From Leptospira langatensis (GTDB lineage: Bacteria; Spirochaetota; Leptospiria; Leptospirales; Leptospiraceae), in the NCBI RefSeq assembly GCF_004770615.1, contig NZ_RQER01000002.1, positions 186,001 to 250,000 on the forward strand: a stretch of 64,000 bases of DNA. The letters run 5' to 3'. Positions 37,383-47,013 of this stretch are shown in pieces. The position numbers were made by a program, and so were the translations under genes. The notes beneath the pieces were generated by a model, which saw only the letters and a list, made by a program, of their open reading frames with translations, was not told where the DNA came from and ran no database searches. Position 1 is the stretch's first letter. Each line of letters begins with the position of its first letter.

Positions 37383-39172
37383 GCTGGTTCCCATTCCGGA
37401 ACGAAGAGAATAGATACTATCTAAGAGACCTATTCATACTCTCCGGAGTGATCTGTATTGCGATCATACTCGCAGAGCTGATCTCTTTTCGGAATTCCAG
37501 CGGTATAGCATTCGTAGATCGAGTACTGATCTACGTTTATTATACTGTTCCTTTAGTCATTCTATTCCTAACGGTTTCCTATGTTTATAGGAACCGACGT
37601 AATCTGGAAACCGGAAGATTGCGTAGCTCTATCCGATACCGATTGTCTCTCTCTTTTCTATTCATCGCGATGCTTCCTTCATTTCCAGTCCTGTTCCTAT
37701 CCTCCAATGTGATCGGCAAAGTATTCGAGGGATTCTACGGTTTGGACATAGCACAAGCCTTGGATGCAGGGGATTACTTTGTCCAAAAGGAACTAAAAGC
37801 GGAGAAGAGGAATCTATTAGAAAAAGGGAAATTACTCCGCAATCTGGTCCGAAATGAAAAACCGAGCACGGGACTTTTAACTCATAGAGCGAACGAACTA
37901 GATCTGATCTCCAATCCCGCATTTTACGTGGGTTGGTTCGAAAAGAAAACGGCTATCTTGGAGAACCGAGCCTTAAAATTGCCGAACCATCAATTCGAAT
38001 TTTCTCCAACGGGAGAAGAAGGGATCTCCGATAGTCTGGCTGTATATCCAAATCTGGCATATTATCTTATTAAGATACCGTCCCAGGATCCTGAAAAATT
38101 CCTTCTATTAGGAAAGCGTGTTTTTATAGGAGAAGAAGAGAAGGCTTATTCCCTACTAAATACCAGAAAGAACTACCTAACAGCGGACCTGACCAAGGAA
38201 AAACTCCCCTATGAGATCCGTCTTACCTTAAGCCTTCTAGTTATAGTTACCTTTCTTCTATCCATCTTCTTCTCATTATTATTCGCAAGAAAGATCTCGA
38301 GGCCCATCATAGATCTTGCAAACGCCACGCAAAAAGTTTCCTTGGGAGATACGGATATCAACCTTCCTCTCAGAGAAGGAGGAGAAATAGGGGCCCTAGT
38401 CGAATCCTTCAATCAGATGGTAAAAGATCTAAAATCCAAGAATGAAGAGCTCATGCACACGCAAAGGATCGCAGCTTGGAAAGAAGTGGCCCAGAGAATG
38501 GCTCACGAGATCAAGAATCCACTTACACCGATCCAACTCTCAGCGGAAAGAATTCGTAGAAAATTGAACAGCAATGTCCCAATGGAATTCCAAGAGATCG
38601 TTACTAAGGGTACCGAAACCATTGTGGGTCAGGTAAAGATCCTAGAACATCTAGTAAATGAATTCTCCGAGTTCGCTAGAATGCCGACGCCTAGACTGAT
38701 CAACCAACATCTAGAACCTCTCGTTATGGAAAGTTCTAAGTTATTCGAACATACCCCCGGCATCCATATAGAATTGAACTTCACCAAGAACCTTCCTGAA
38801 ATATTCATCGATAAGAAACTATTCTTGGGAGTCATGAATAACCTCTTCAAGAATGCATTGGAAGCGATCGAGAAGAAGAAGGCGAAAGGGGAATTGGATC
38901 CTTCTCAAGGAAAAATACGTATCACTACGAAACTGGACAGAAGGATCATGAGAAGGTCCGTAGTATTACTCGTAGAAGATAACGGGATCGGGATCTCTAA
39001 CGAATATAGATCCAAGGTATTCGAACCGTACTATTCCACAAAAGACAAACATACTTCTGGCATAGGGCTCGCAATTGTCCAAAAAACTGTGATTGACCAT
39101 AACGGTCATATTTCCGTAGATTCTTCTGAACTCGGTGGTTGCAAGTTTAGGATAGAACTTCCGGTAGCGTAA
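37379..39172 (+). CDS. NtrY-like membrane sensor histidine kinase
   Basis: The 597-residue kinase has three hydrophobic helices in the first 110 residues, an extracytoplasmic region to about 270, another helix (LLVIVTFLLSIFFSLLFA), a HAMP domain (RKISRPIIDLANATQKVSLGD), HisKA with AHEIKNPLTPIQLS, and an ATPase domain (NALEAI, DNGIGIS, SGIGLAIVQK). This is the NtrY layout. It is directly followed, with no gap, by its probable partner, a sigma-54 activator. The signal is unknown; HPr encoded just upstream is a conceivable input. Confidence 0.9.
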   Translation: MSWFPFRNEENRYYLRDLFILSGVICIAIILAELISFRNSSGIAFVDRVLIYVYYTVPLVILFLTVSYVYRNRRNLETGRLRSSIRYRLSLSFLFIAMLPSFPVLFLSSNVIGKVFEGFYGLDIAQALDAGDYFVQKELKAEKRNLLEKGKLLRNLVRNEKPSTGLLTHRANELDLISNPAFYVGWFEKKTAILENRALKLPNHQFEFSPTGEEGISDSLAVYPNLAYYLIKIPSQDPEKFLLLGKRVFIGEEEKAYSLLNTRKNYLTADLTKEKLPYEIRLTLSLLVIVTFLLSIFFSLLFARKISRPIIDLANATQKVSLGDTDINLPLREGGEIGALVESFNQMVKDLKSKNEELMHTQRIAAWKEVAQRMAHEIKNPLTPIQLSAERIRRKLNSNVPMEFQEIVTKGTETIVGQVKILEHLVNEFSEFARMPTPRLINQHLEPLVMESSKLFEHTPGIHIELNFTKNLPEIFIDKKLFLGVMNNLFKNALEAIEKKKAKGELDPSQGKIRITTKLDRRIMRRSVVLLVEDNGIGISNEYRSKVFEPYYSTKDKHTSGIGLAIVQKTVIDHNGHISVDSSELGGCKFRIELPVA

Positions 39173-40516
39173 ATGAGAATCTTCATAGTAGACGACGAAC
39201 CTGAAATTCGAAAATCCTTAAAGGACATCCTGGAAGATGAGAATTACGAAGTAGAACATTTCTCTTCCGGAAAGAATTTCCTAAAGCATCTTAAGATAGA
39301 AAGACCGAGTCTTGTACTTTTGGATGTTTGGCTCGGAAAAGAAGACGGACTGAATATCCTAGATGAATGCAAGAAGATCTATCCAACCGTTCCTATTGTA
39401 ATGATCTCCGGTCATGGAACGATAGAACTCGCAGTCCAGGCTACCAAAAAAGGGGCCTTGAACTTCTTAGAGAAACCTCTCTCTATCGCAAAAGTCCTCG
39501 AAGCAGTCGAAGAAGCCTTGGTCTATTCGGAAAGATCTGAATCTCCCGAGATCAAACTGGAATACGATGAGATCTTAGGAAATTCTTCCGCCATCCAAAA
39601 AGTAAAATTCTCGATCGCACAGGCGGCGGCTACCAACGCAAGAGTGTTTATCTACGGAGAGAACGGAACCGGCAAGGAACTCGTTGCAAGGACCATATTC
39701 CAAAACTCTAAAAGAAGGGAGCAACCGTTCGTAGAGATCAACTGCGCCGCACTTCCCGAAGAATTGATCGAATCCGAACTTTTCGGATATGTAAAAGGAG
39801 CCTTTACCGGAGCAAGTGAGACTAGAATTGGTAAATTCGAAGCGGCAAATGGTGGGACTCTATTCTTAGACGAGATCTGTGATATGTCCTTATCCACACA
39901 GGCAAAAGTGCTCCGTATTCTACAGGAACAGAGATTCGAGAAATTGGGAAGCACGGAGCAAGTTTCCGTGGATGTGAGAGTGATTGCAGCCACCAATATC
40001 CCTGTAGAAGACGCGATCAAAGAAGGAAAGTTCAGAGAGGATCTCTACTATCGATTGAATGTGATCCCGATCGTGATCCCGCCTCTTAGAGATAGAAAAT
40101 CGGATATTCCTTTATTAGTGGATTATTATGTACGACATACGATAGAAGAGAATAATCTTCCAGCTAAAAAGATCGAGAAAGAAGCGCTTTCTATCCTGGA
40201 AAACCATTTTTGGCCGGGGAATATCAGAGAGCTCAAGAACGTAGTAGAAAGACTTTGCATCATGACCGTGGGAGAGATCATCCGGGCCCAGGACGTAAAG
40301 GACTCCCTGAAAGGATTCGTAAAAGCAAACGATCTGGTAGAGAAGGGAGACTTCAAGAGAGCGAAAGAAGAATTCGAAAAGCAATATATCCTCAAGACAT
40401 TGCAAATGAATGAAGGAAATGTCTCCAAGACCTCCAAATCCCTAGGAATAGAACGATCCCATTTATATAGAAAGATGAAATCCTTAGGCATACAATCGGA
40501 GGACGTCCATGAGTAA
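39173..40516 (+). CDS. Sigma-54-dependent response regulator (NtrX/NtrC family)
   Basis: The 447-residue activator has a receiver domain (phosphoacceptor D51 in LLDVWLGKEDG, K in LEKPL), an AAA+ domain with Walker A GENGTGKEL, the sigma-54-contacting GAFTGA loop (VKGAFTGAS), Walker B GGTLFLDEI, and a Fis-type helix-turn-helix at the end (VSKTSKSLGIERSHLYRKM). It should activate RpoN-dependent promoters when phosphorylated by the upstream kinase. The targets cannot be told. The gene downstream overlaps its end by 8 bases. Confidence 0.94.
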   Translation: MRIFIVDDEPEIRKSLKDILEDENYEVEHFSSGKNFLKHLKIERPSLVLLDVWLGKEDGLNILDECKKIYPTVPIVMISGHGTIELAVQATKKGALNFLEKPLSIAKVLEAVEEALVYSERSESPEIKLEYDEILGNSSAIQKVKFSIAQAAATNARVFIYGENGTGKELVARTIFQNSKRREQPFVEINCAALPEELIESELFGYVKGAFTGASETRIGKFEAANGGTLFLDEICDMSLSTQAKVLRILQEQRFEKLGSTEQVSVDVRVIAATNIPVEDAIKEGKFREDLYYRLNVIPIVIPPLRDRKSDIPLLVDYYVRHTIEENNLPAKKIEKEALSILENHFWPGNIRELKNVVERLCIMTVGEIIRAQDVKDSLKGFVKANDLVEKGDFKRAKEEFEKQYILKTLQMNEGNVSKTSKSLGIERSHLYRKMKSLGIQSEDVHE

Positions 40517-41351
40517 GCCTGGCATCTTAAAAGAACTGAAAGGGATCTTGCAAGATCTGAAATTCCTGATCCAGACCGATCAATTTCCCATTTTCAGAAA
40601 GCAAGGAGAAGTGGACCCAAACGATCTCGACCTAAATTGGAAGGAATCTTGGAATTGGCCCTTGGCTTCTTCTTCCAAACAAGCAGTTTCTATGCCTGGG
40701 ATCCAAGTGCGAACGCCGGTCAAAAAGGACGATCGAAATTTCACCTGCAAACTTTGTCCGGATCGATTGAGCGCAGTCCGTCATTTCCTCATTAGAGGCA
40801 GAAAGAAAATATTAGTTTTGCATTATACAGGAGAGACCATCTCCGGAAAGGAATCCTATGTGAAGACGAATGCTCTGAAGACCTTTCGGACTGCAGAGGC
40901 GGAAGATCTATTCGATAGGATGATCCAAAAGGTGTTCGGATTCACTATGAAGGAATTCTATTACCAAGAATTCCCAGGCTGCTTGTTCTCCCAGGACAGA
41001 TCCGAAGAATCGGATTGGAAAAGAAGAACGGAGAACTGCAAGACCCAAGTGCAGGAAACAGTGCAAGAAGAAGGGATCCAAGGCATCGTCTTACTCGGTG
41101 CTGCAGCTACACTTTTATTCGGAAAAGAAGAAGCCGCCAAGCAAATGGGAAAAACATTAGAATTCCAACCAGGAGTCCCAATGATCGTACTTCGTTCTCC
41201 GGAAGCAATTCTCGCAGCGGAACAGAAACGAAAATCCTCTAAACCGGAAAGCCCTGAATTCCAAGAGGCAAAGAGGAAAGAAATAGAGATCAAGGAAAGT
41301 ATTCTTTCCCAATTAGGGATCTTTCATACTGAGGTGAGAGAAAGAATTTGA
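40509..41351 (+). CDS. Divergent uracil-DNA-glycosylase-like protein (family-4 fold, active site lost)
   Basis: The 280-residue product has four cysteines at 80, 83, 158 and 177, spaced much like the [4Fe-4S] ligands of family-4 UDGs (C-x2-C, about 70, C, about 16, C). AEDLFDRMIQKVFGF and GIVLLGAAATLLFGKEE match the helices around LLGxxA of that family. The catalytic motifs are not seen: GEAPG is replaced by HYTGETISG, and the HPSP-like loop by LRSP. It may bind DNA or uracil without cleaving, or do something else. It overlaps priA by four bases, in line with a DNA role. Confidence 0.6.
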   Translation: MSKPGILKELKGILQDLKFLIQTDQFPIFRKQGEVDPNDLDLNWKESWNWPLASSSKQAVSMPGIQVRTPVKKDDRNFTCKLCPDRLSAVRHFLIRGRKKILVLHYTGETISGKESYVKTNALKTFRTAEAEDLFDRMIQKVFGFTMKEFYYQEFPGCLFSQDRSEESDWKRRTENCKTQVQETVQEEGIQGIVLLGAAATLLFGKEEAAKQMGKTLEFQPGVPMIVLRSPEAILAAEQKRKSSKPESPEFQEAKRKEIEIKESILSQLGIFHTEVRERI

Positions 41352-43291
41352 TCCAGTTTGCGGAGGTTGCCTTCGATCTTCCTCTTTTAGAGGACACATT
41401 CACGTATGAGGTCCCAGCAGGAACTCCAGTCGGCGTTCGAGTAGAAGCAAAACTTCGGGGACGAAAAGAAGAAGGCATTATCCTTTCTTTGCATCATAAC
41501 GAGCCGAGCTACCAGGTCCTACCGATAGATAAGATCGTCGACAAGACACCGATCATCAACCAAGAGCAGATCCAACTCGCTTATTGGTTAAAGGAACAGT
41601 ATCTTGCTTCCTTGGGGGAATGCATACACAAGATGATCCCTACCGGGAGAAGGCATTCCAAGGTAGTCTTAAACGAAGAGGTCTCGGAAACAAAGCTGTT
41701 AAAACTAAACGAAGAACAAGAGAAAGCATATCAAAATATAAAGTCGGACTTCGGAAAGGACGCGGTTCATCTTTTATTCGGGATCACAGGAAGTGGAAAG
41801 ACAGAAGTCTATCTGCATTTGATCCAAGAACTTCTCCAGAAAACGGACAAGGGGATCTTACTCTTAGTTCCAGAAATTGGACTTACCTATCATATCATTC
41901 GAAAGTTAGAAGCAGTCTTTCCAGGACAGATCGCACTTCTTCATTCTGCGTTAAAGGTCTCCGAAAGATTCAAGGCATATACGGATCTTCTTCATGGACG
42001 AAAAAGGATCGCAGTAGGAACTAGATCCGCAGTATTTGCACCCATCCAAAATCTGGGACTGGTCATTATAGACGAGGAACATGACGGGTCCTTCAAAGAA
42101 CATTCCACACCGAGGTATCACGCAAGACAGGTCGCTCTCCAAAGATGTAGACAGAACAAAGCGGTTTTAGTCTTAGGATCCGCGACTCCTTCCTTAGAAG
42201 TATATCATCTGGCAAAAACGGGAAAGATTGGATTGCAAGTCCTAAGCAAACGTCCCGGCGTTGCCAAGCCTCCTAAGGTCCGCATAGAAGAGAACAAAAA
42301 AGAAGCGAGGCTGATCGGCTCGGAGCTAACCTTTGCGATCAAGCAACGTCTAGATAGAAAGGAACAGGTCATCCTTCTATTGAACAGAAGAGGGTATAGT
42401 CCTCTTCTATATTCGGAGACGCAAAAAGCCTATATCCCCTGTCCAAATTGCACATCCCATCTATGCTATCATAAGAAAGGAAGCGTTATCTGCCATCTCT
42501 GCGGTTTCACGGATTCTCTACAAAGATTAGAAACAAGGCTCGGCGAAAAACTCGTTATGATGGGAACAGGCACCCAAAAACTGGAAGAGTTCCTACTCGA
42601 AAGCTTTCCAGGAACCAAGGTGGAAAGACTGGATCAGGACTCCATCCAAGACAAGACGGTTCTCACAGATGTCATTGGACGATTAGTCGGAGGGGAGATC
42701 GATATTCTTACAGGTACTCAGATGATCTCCAAAGGATTGGACGCTGGAAGAGTGACCTTAGTAGGAGTATTGAACGCAGGAATAGGTCTCGGACTCCCGG
42801 ACTTCAGAGCGGGAGAAAGAGTATTCTCTCTTCTCACTCAGGTGGCTGGAAGAGCGGGGCGCTCCGATCTAGAAGGAGAGGTGCTGATAGAAACGAATGC
42901 GGCAGATCATCCGATCATTCGAATGGCTCTCAACCAAGACTATATTCAATTTTATGAATCTGAATTACCCACTCGACAAGAACTCTTCTATCCGCCATTC
43001 TCCAGGCTTGTTCGTATCCTTTCCCGCTCCAAGGACGAAGAACTCTCCCTCAAAACCATAGAAGAAGTACATCGGATCTTGAAGAAGTATTTGCCCGAAC
43101 CGAATTCGATCCTACTCGGACCGGCGCCCTGTCCTTTTTATAAGATAGATGCGAATTTCCGAAATCATATACTGATCAAGACGACTGTGCAAAACAAATG
43201 GAGAGAGATCCTGAAGAAGGAGATCCGACCTCTCAAACTCTCAAAAAACGTTTACCTAGAACTGGATTTTGATCCATTGGATCTAGTCTGA
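41348..43291 (+). CDS. priA: Primosomal replication-restart helicase PriA
   Basis: The 647-residue helicase reloads the replisome at stalled forks. Walker A is GITGSGKTEVY, the DEEH box is IIDEEHDGSFK, and LLNRRGYSPLL, ATPSLEVY and QVAGRAGRSD are helicase motifs. Only one of the two zinc sites is present: CPNC and CHLC remain, while the first pair (LLYSET) and last pair (LETRLG) of the usual eight cysteines are absent. The start is a TTG overlapping the UDG-like gene. fmt begins in the stop codon. Confidence 0.95.
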   Translation: MIQFAEVAFDLPLLEDTFTYEVPAGTPVGVRVEAKLRGRKEEGIILSLHHNEPSYQVLPIDKIVDKTPIINQEQIQLAYWLKEQYLASLGECIHKMIPTGRRHSKVVLNEEVSETKLLKLNEEQEKAYQNIKSDFGKDAVHLLFGITGSGKTEVYLHLIQELLQKTDKGILLLVPEIGLTYHIIRKLEAVFPGQIALLHSALKVSERFKAYTDLLHGRKRIAVGTRSAVFAPIQNLGLVIIDEEHDGSFKEHSTPRYHARQVALQRCRQNKAVLVLGSATPSLEVYHLAKTGKIGLQVLSKRPGVAKPPKVRIEENKKEARLIGSELTFAIKQRLDRKEQVILLLNRRGYSPLLYSETQKAYIPCPNCTSHLCYHKKGSVICHLCGFTDSLQRLETRLGEKLVMMGTGTQKLEEFLLESFPGTKVERLDQDSIQDKTVLTDVIGRLVGGEIDILTGTQMISKGLDAGRVTLVGVLNAGIGLGLPDFRAGERVFSLLTQVAGRAGRSDLEGEVLIETNAADHPIIRMALNQDYIQFYESELPTRQELFYPPFSRLVRILSRSKDEELSLKTIEEVHRILKKYLPEPNSILLGPAPCPFYKIDANFRNHILIKTTVQNKWREILKKEIRPLKLSKNVYLELDFDPLDLV

Positions 43292-44235
43292 TGAAAATCG
43301 CATTTTTCGGAACACCGGAACCTTCTTCCAAACTGTTACAGGCTTTATTAGAAGAGCCTGAGATCCAGGTCGAATTCGTGGTCACAAATCCGGATCGGCC
43401 CAAAGGAAGAAGCAAGACCCCGCAACCTAGTCCGGTCAAAGAGATCGCAATCCGGGCAAGCCTACCAGTCTTCCAATACGAATCCATAAAGAAGGAAAAG
43501 GAAAAAGCAATCTCGGACCTTTCCTCATTTTCTCCCGATCTATATGTTGTATTCGCTTACGGTTCGATTCTACCGAAGGAAATCTTTTCCATTCCTAGAT
43601 TCGGTTCCATCAATCTGCATGGTTCTATTCTTCCCGACCTAAGAGGAGCCTCTCCTGTACAAACTGCACTCTGGAAAGGATATACCAAGAGTGGGATCAG
43701 CATCCAATATTTAGGAGAGAAGATGGACGAAGGGGATATCATCCATATCTCCGAAGTTCCGATCTCTCTCGAAGACGATACCGGAACTCTCATGGAAAAG
43801 ATCACAGATGCCGGGATTGCCGCTCTTCTTCCCTTGCTCAAAGGAAAGAGGGAAGAAGCATTCGATGCCGTACCGCAAAACCATTCCGAGGCAACGTACT
43901 GCACCAAGATCCTGCCGGAACACAGGATCTTGGATCTGAAACTTCCCGCCATGGAATTGCACAATCGGATCAGAGCCCTTAGCCCTGACCTAGGAGGCTT
44001 TTGCCAATTCCGAGAAAAACGACTTGTGATCTGGAAAACCAAACCGTCCGATTTTTCGGAAGAAGGGCGTAAGCCAGGCAGATTGAAACGAATGGACAAA
44101 AAGGCCCTTCTTTTCCAGTGTGGAGATGGCCGTTTTCTGGAACTCATTTCCGTTCAGCCGGAAAATAAAAACAGAATGCCTGTTGGCGATTTCCTAAACG
44201 GTTTCCGCATTACGGATGAGGATCGCTTCGAGTGA
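43291..44235 (+). CDS. fmt: Methionyl-tRNA formyltransferase
   Basis: The 314-residue enzyme formylates initiator methionyl-tRNA. FFGTPEPSSKLL starts the formyl-transfer fold, and NLHGSILPDLRGASPVQ holds the catalytic Asn-His and the SLLPxxRG loop; the C-terminal domain is complete. It begins at the last base of the priA stop. No peptide deformylase gene lies next to it, although def often accompanies fmt in other bacteria. Confidence 0.96.
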   Translation: MKIAFFGTPEPSSKLLQALLEEPEIQVEFVVTNPDRPKGRSKTPQPSPVKEIAIRASLPVFQYESIKKEKEKAISDLSSFSPDLYVVFAYGSILPKEIFSIPRFGSINLHGSILPDLRGASPVQTALWKGYTKSGISIQYLGEKMDEGDIIHISEVPISLEDDTGTLMEKITDAGIAALLPLLKGKREEAFDAVPQNHSEATYCTKILPEHRILDLKLPAMELHNRIRALSPDLGGFCQFREKRLVIWKTKPSDFSEEGRKPGRLKRMDKKALLFQCGDGRFLELISVQPENKNRMPVGDFLNGFRITDEDRFE

Positions 44236-45236
44236 CTAAGGAAGAACTCCGCTCTAAATATCTCCCTGTCGGGGGTTACTTTTTTTTCATCGCATTCGGC
44301 TTGGTTGTATTTTTCATAGCAGCCTTTCTCGTTGTATTCGTTCGGACCAAGAGCGCCAATATGGTGGTCATGCCCGATGTGGTTGGGAAACCCTATAACG
44401 AAGTCCATAACGAGCTCATGCGTCTACAGCTCAAGGTTCGTTTAGAATCCAAGAGATATCCGGATAAAACGGACGGTATTATTATCTATCAATCCATTCG
44501 TCCAGGTAGAGAGATCGAGGCCGGTTCCAAGGTTTCCTTGACCGTAAACATCGGACTGGATCGTATCATTATGCCGGATCTGAAAGGACAGACCCTGGCT
44601 TCAGCAAAGAACTTCATGGAGAAGGTACTCTCGGGAGAAAATTACGTTTCTCTCACCCTAGGCGGGATCACCTATGTGGAAGCCAAAGAAGGGGAGTTGC
44701 CTGACACTGTAGTGGATCAAATCCCGGAAGCCGGAAAAAACACTACTGCTGCCGAAAAAGTCTTTTTACTCGTTACCAAGTCCTCCACGAAGAAGAAGGA
44801 AGGAGAGGCTTCACTAGGCCTGGATTTCCGTCCGGGAGATTCCTTCGCGTTTGCGCAGAGAGCCTTGGCTCGATCCAAAGTGCCTTTCAAGACAGAAGTG
44901 GTGGCCACAAAATTCCGTCCGGAAAATGGACGAATTGAATCCATCCAAAAGATCGGGAATGAATACAAATTCAAAGTCTTCTTCTTCGAGCCGGAAGATC
45001 ACGTAGAGAGCGGATACGAAAGCTTCGAATACAAGATCCGAGAAAACGGAACGTATAGTATGATCGTACAGGATCAGAACGACGAGAATAAGAAAACCGA
45101 GATCTCTTCTCCCACTTCTTACCAAGAAGGAGAGAAGATCCAAACTGTATTTTATAGAACGGGAGATGTTACCCTGGTTCTCCTAGATGCGAATGGTTCC
45201 AAAGTAAAATCCAAAGACTACGAGAACGAATTTTGA
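44232..45236 (+). CDS. Membrane-anchored PASTA-domain protein without kinase domain
   Basis: The 334-residue product has a short cytoplasmic tail, one membrane helix (about 16-37) and two PASTA repeats ([17 protein letters not shown] from about 47; [16 protein letters not shown] from about 117). A third region of no recognised family makes up the last 140 residues. PASTA domains bind peptidoglycan fragments or beta-lactam-like ligands, usually as the external part of PrkC-type kinases or of penicillin-binding proteins. It starts at a GTG overlapping fmt, and rpe overlaps its end. In Firmicutes this slot (fmt to rpe) holds prkC. Confidence 0.82.
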   Translation: MTKEELRSKYLPVGGYFFFIAFGLVVFFIAAFLVVFVRTKSANMVVMPDVVGKPYNEVHNELMRLQLKVRLESKRYPDKTDGIIIYQSIRPGREIEAGSKVSLTVNIGLDRIIMPDLKGQTLASAKNFMEKVLSGENYVSLTLGGITYVEAKEGELPDTVVDQIPEAGKNTTAAEKVFLLVTKSSTKKKEGEASLGLDFRPGDSFAFAQRALARSKVPFKTEVVATKFRPENGRIESIQKIGNEYKFKVFFFEPEDHVESGYESFEYKIRENGTYSMIVQDQNDENKKTEISSPTSYQEGEKIQTVFYRTGDVTLVLLDANGSKVKSKDYENEF

Positions 45237-45883
45237 AAATATCCGCCTCTATTCTCGCAACCCAACTGACTGCGCTCTCAAACATAGTACCTAATTTCAA
45301 GAAAGAAGGGATCGACCTAGTCCATATGGATGTGATGGACGGGAACTTCGTCCCGCAGATCAGCTTCGGCGAGGCGATCAATAAAGAGGTCAAGTCAATG
45401 ACCCAGATCCCTCTAGATGTTCACCTCATGGTAGAAAAACCGGAAAACCATGTGGCCAAGTACTATGAACTTTCCCCGTACTGCATTACTTTCCATGCGG
45501 AAACCACTCGCTTTCCGATCCGTCTCGCCCAAGAGATCAAGAAAAACGGGACCAAGGTAGGAGTTTCCCTGAATCCAGGAACTCCCGTCCAAGTATTAGA
45601 GACATTGCTTCCTTATATCGATCTAGTACTGATCATGACTGTGGAGCCAGGCTTCTATGGTCAAAAATTCGTGGATGGGGGAATGGACAAGATCCGCAAG
45701 GTGAAGTCCCTTATTTCTTCCTATCCGATCGAACTAGAAGTGGACGGTGGAGTGAACGATACCAATATCCAGGAATTGGCCAAGGCCGGTGTGGATATTT
45801 GCGTGGTCGGAGCAGGGCTATTCAAGTCGGGAGATCCGAGCGAGAATGGGGTCCGCTTAAAAGGACTGGCTTCCAAGGCCTGA
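45233..45883 (+). CDS. rpe: Ribulose-phosphate 3-epimerase
   Basis: The 216-residue TIM-barrel enzyme interconverts ribulose 5-phosphate and xylulose 5-phosphate in the pentose phosphate pathway. [39 protein letters not shown] and [10 protein letters not shown] are the metal and phosphate-binding motifs. The TTG start overlaps the PASTA gene by four bases. It closes the priA-fmt-PASTA-rpe operon. Confidence 0.96.
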   Translation: MKISASILATQLTALSNIVPNFKKEGIDLVHMDVMDGNFVPQISFGEAINKEVKSMTQIPLDVHLMVEKPENHVAKYYELSPYCITFHAETTRFPIRLAQEIKKNGTKVGVSLNPGTPVQVLETLLPYIDLVLIMTVEPGFYGQKFVDGGMDKIRKVKSLISSYPIELEVDGGVNDTNIQELAKAGVDICVVGAGLFKSGDPSENGVRLKGLASKA

Positions 45884-45916
45884 TCCTTCTCTTTATTTAG
45901 CTCTTTCCATTAAACC

Positions 45917-45945
45917 TTGACATAAGAGCTCTCTGCGAAATTATG
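45917..45945 (+). promoter_or_regulatory. Candidate sigma-70 promoter of the rpsP operon
   Basis: TTGACA at 45917-45922 is a perfect -35 element. Seventeen bases later lies ATTATG (45940-45945), a modest -10 match. The rpsP start is about 60 bases downstream, leaving a short leader with no obvious structure. Confidence 0.55.
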
Positions 45946-46005
45946 GCTTAATGCGCGAGCTATCTCTATAGTCCGCACTCGTTATTTAAACGAAGGAATT
46001 TTACT

Positions 46006-46272
46006 TTGGTTAAGATCAGACTACAAAGAACTGGAGCCAAAAATAACCCTCACTACCGGGTAGTGGCTGCTGACAGCCGTTCCCCAAGAGACGGTAAATT
46101 TATCGATATTCTCGGCCACTATCACCCGGCTGAGATCAAAGGTCAGACGACTCTCGATAAAGAGAAGGTCCTAAATTGGCTGGGTAAAGGTGCTCAACCT
46201 ACCGGAACCGTTCTGAACCTCATTAAGAACGAGGGGATCTGGGCGGAATATAAACAATCCCTGAAGAAGTAA
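46006..46272 (+). CDS. rpsP: 30S ribosomal protein S16
   Basis: The 88-residue S16 is complete ([39 protein letters not shown]). The start is a TTG at 46006, preceded by GAAGGAA. It opens the operon rpsP-khpA-rimM-trmD-rplS, in which each gene overlaps or nearly touches the next. Confidence 0.97.
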   Translation: MVKIRLQRTGAKNNPHYRVVAADSRSPRDGKFIDILGHYHPAEIKGQTTLDKEKVLNWLGKGAQPTGTVLNLIKNEGIWAEYKQSLKK

Positions 46273-46502
46273 TGGAAGATCTAATCCGTTATATCGTTAC
46301 TTCTCTAGTAGATCATCCGGAGGAGATTTCCGTAAAGGAGATCGAAGGCGACGAGCAAACCGTCTTAGAACTCCGGGTCTCCCCGAAGGATGTGGGAAAG
46401 GTGATCGGTAAGAATGGCCGGATCGCGAAGTCACTCAGAGCGATCCTCACTGCCGCTTCCGTCAAAGCCGGAAAAAATTTCTCACTGGAAATTATTGACT
46501 GA
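46272..46502 (+). CDS. khpA: KH-domain RNA-binding protein KhpA
   Basis: The 76-residue protein is a single KH domain with the RNA-binding GKNGR loop ([16 protein letters not shown]). KhpA is known to bind RNA, in some bacteria with the Jag/KhpB protein, in cell-envelope control. It begins in the rpsP stop codon (TAATG), which is its standard place between rpsP and rimM. Confidence 0.93.
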   Translation: MEDLIRYIVTSLVDHPEEISVKEIEGDEQTVLELRVSPKDVGKVIGKNGRIAKSLRAILTAASVKAGKNFSLEIID

Positions 46503-47013
46503 AACTCGGATCCTAACCGGGAAATTAGGAAAGCCCTTCGGTCTGAAGGGTTTTCTCAAATTAGTGGCCCAAGAAAGCGCCCTCCCGGACCTCAAATTTC
46601 CAATCGATGCAACTCTCGAGTTCTCTTCTAGAGAACCTATCCCGATTCGTATCCTAAAGGCACAACGTCATTCCGGAAGAGTGATCTTACAGATCGACGG
46701 AGTTACTACGCCGGAAGAGGCCGCAAACCTGATCGGCGGAAATCTCTACATAAACAGGTCTTACTTCCCCAGGTCCAAGGGAGAAGAATACTATCTATTC
46801 GAATTAAAGGGTCTCCAAGCATACTCAGAAGAAGGAGCCAAACTGGACTGGGAACTTACCGATCTCATCGAGAACCCGGCCCACGCTATCCTAGTATTCC
46901 AATCCAAGGACTCAGAAATACTCATTCCGTATGTGGAAAAGCATGTGGGAAAGGTATTACTTGACGAAGGCAAGATCCTGATCAAGAATCCTGAGGATTG
47001 GAATGAAATTTAA
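46495..47013 (+). CDS. rimM: 16S rRNA processing protein RimM
   Basis: RimM helps to mature the 30S head and binds S19. The product has 172 residues from a TTG at 46495 that overlaps the khpA stop; this start gives [22 protein letters not shown], and the family normally starts just before [11 protein letters not shown]. The longer upstream frame is antiframe to khpA. The PRC-barrel domain ([12 protein letters not shown]...[18 protein letters not shown]) follows. Confidence 0.93.
   Translation: MTETRILTGKLGKPFGLKGFLKLVAQESALPDLKFPIDATLEFSSREPIPIRILKAQRHSGRVILQIDGVTTPEEAANLIGGNLYINRSYFPRSKGEEYYLFELKGLQAYSEEGAKLDWELTDLIENPAHAILVFQSKDSEILIPYVEKHVGKVLLDEGKILIKNPEDWNEI

Noticed and set aside
43557..44147. 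Minus-strand open frame of 196 codons opposite fmt
   Set aside because: Entirely antisense to a well-supported fmt; composition fits a shadow of its codon bias.
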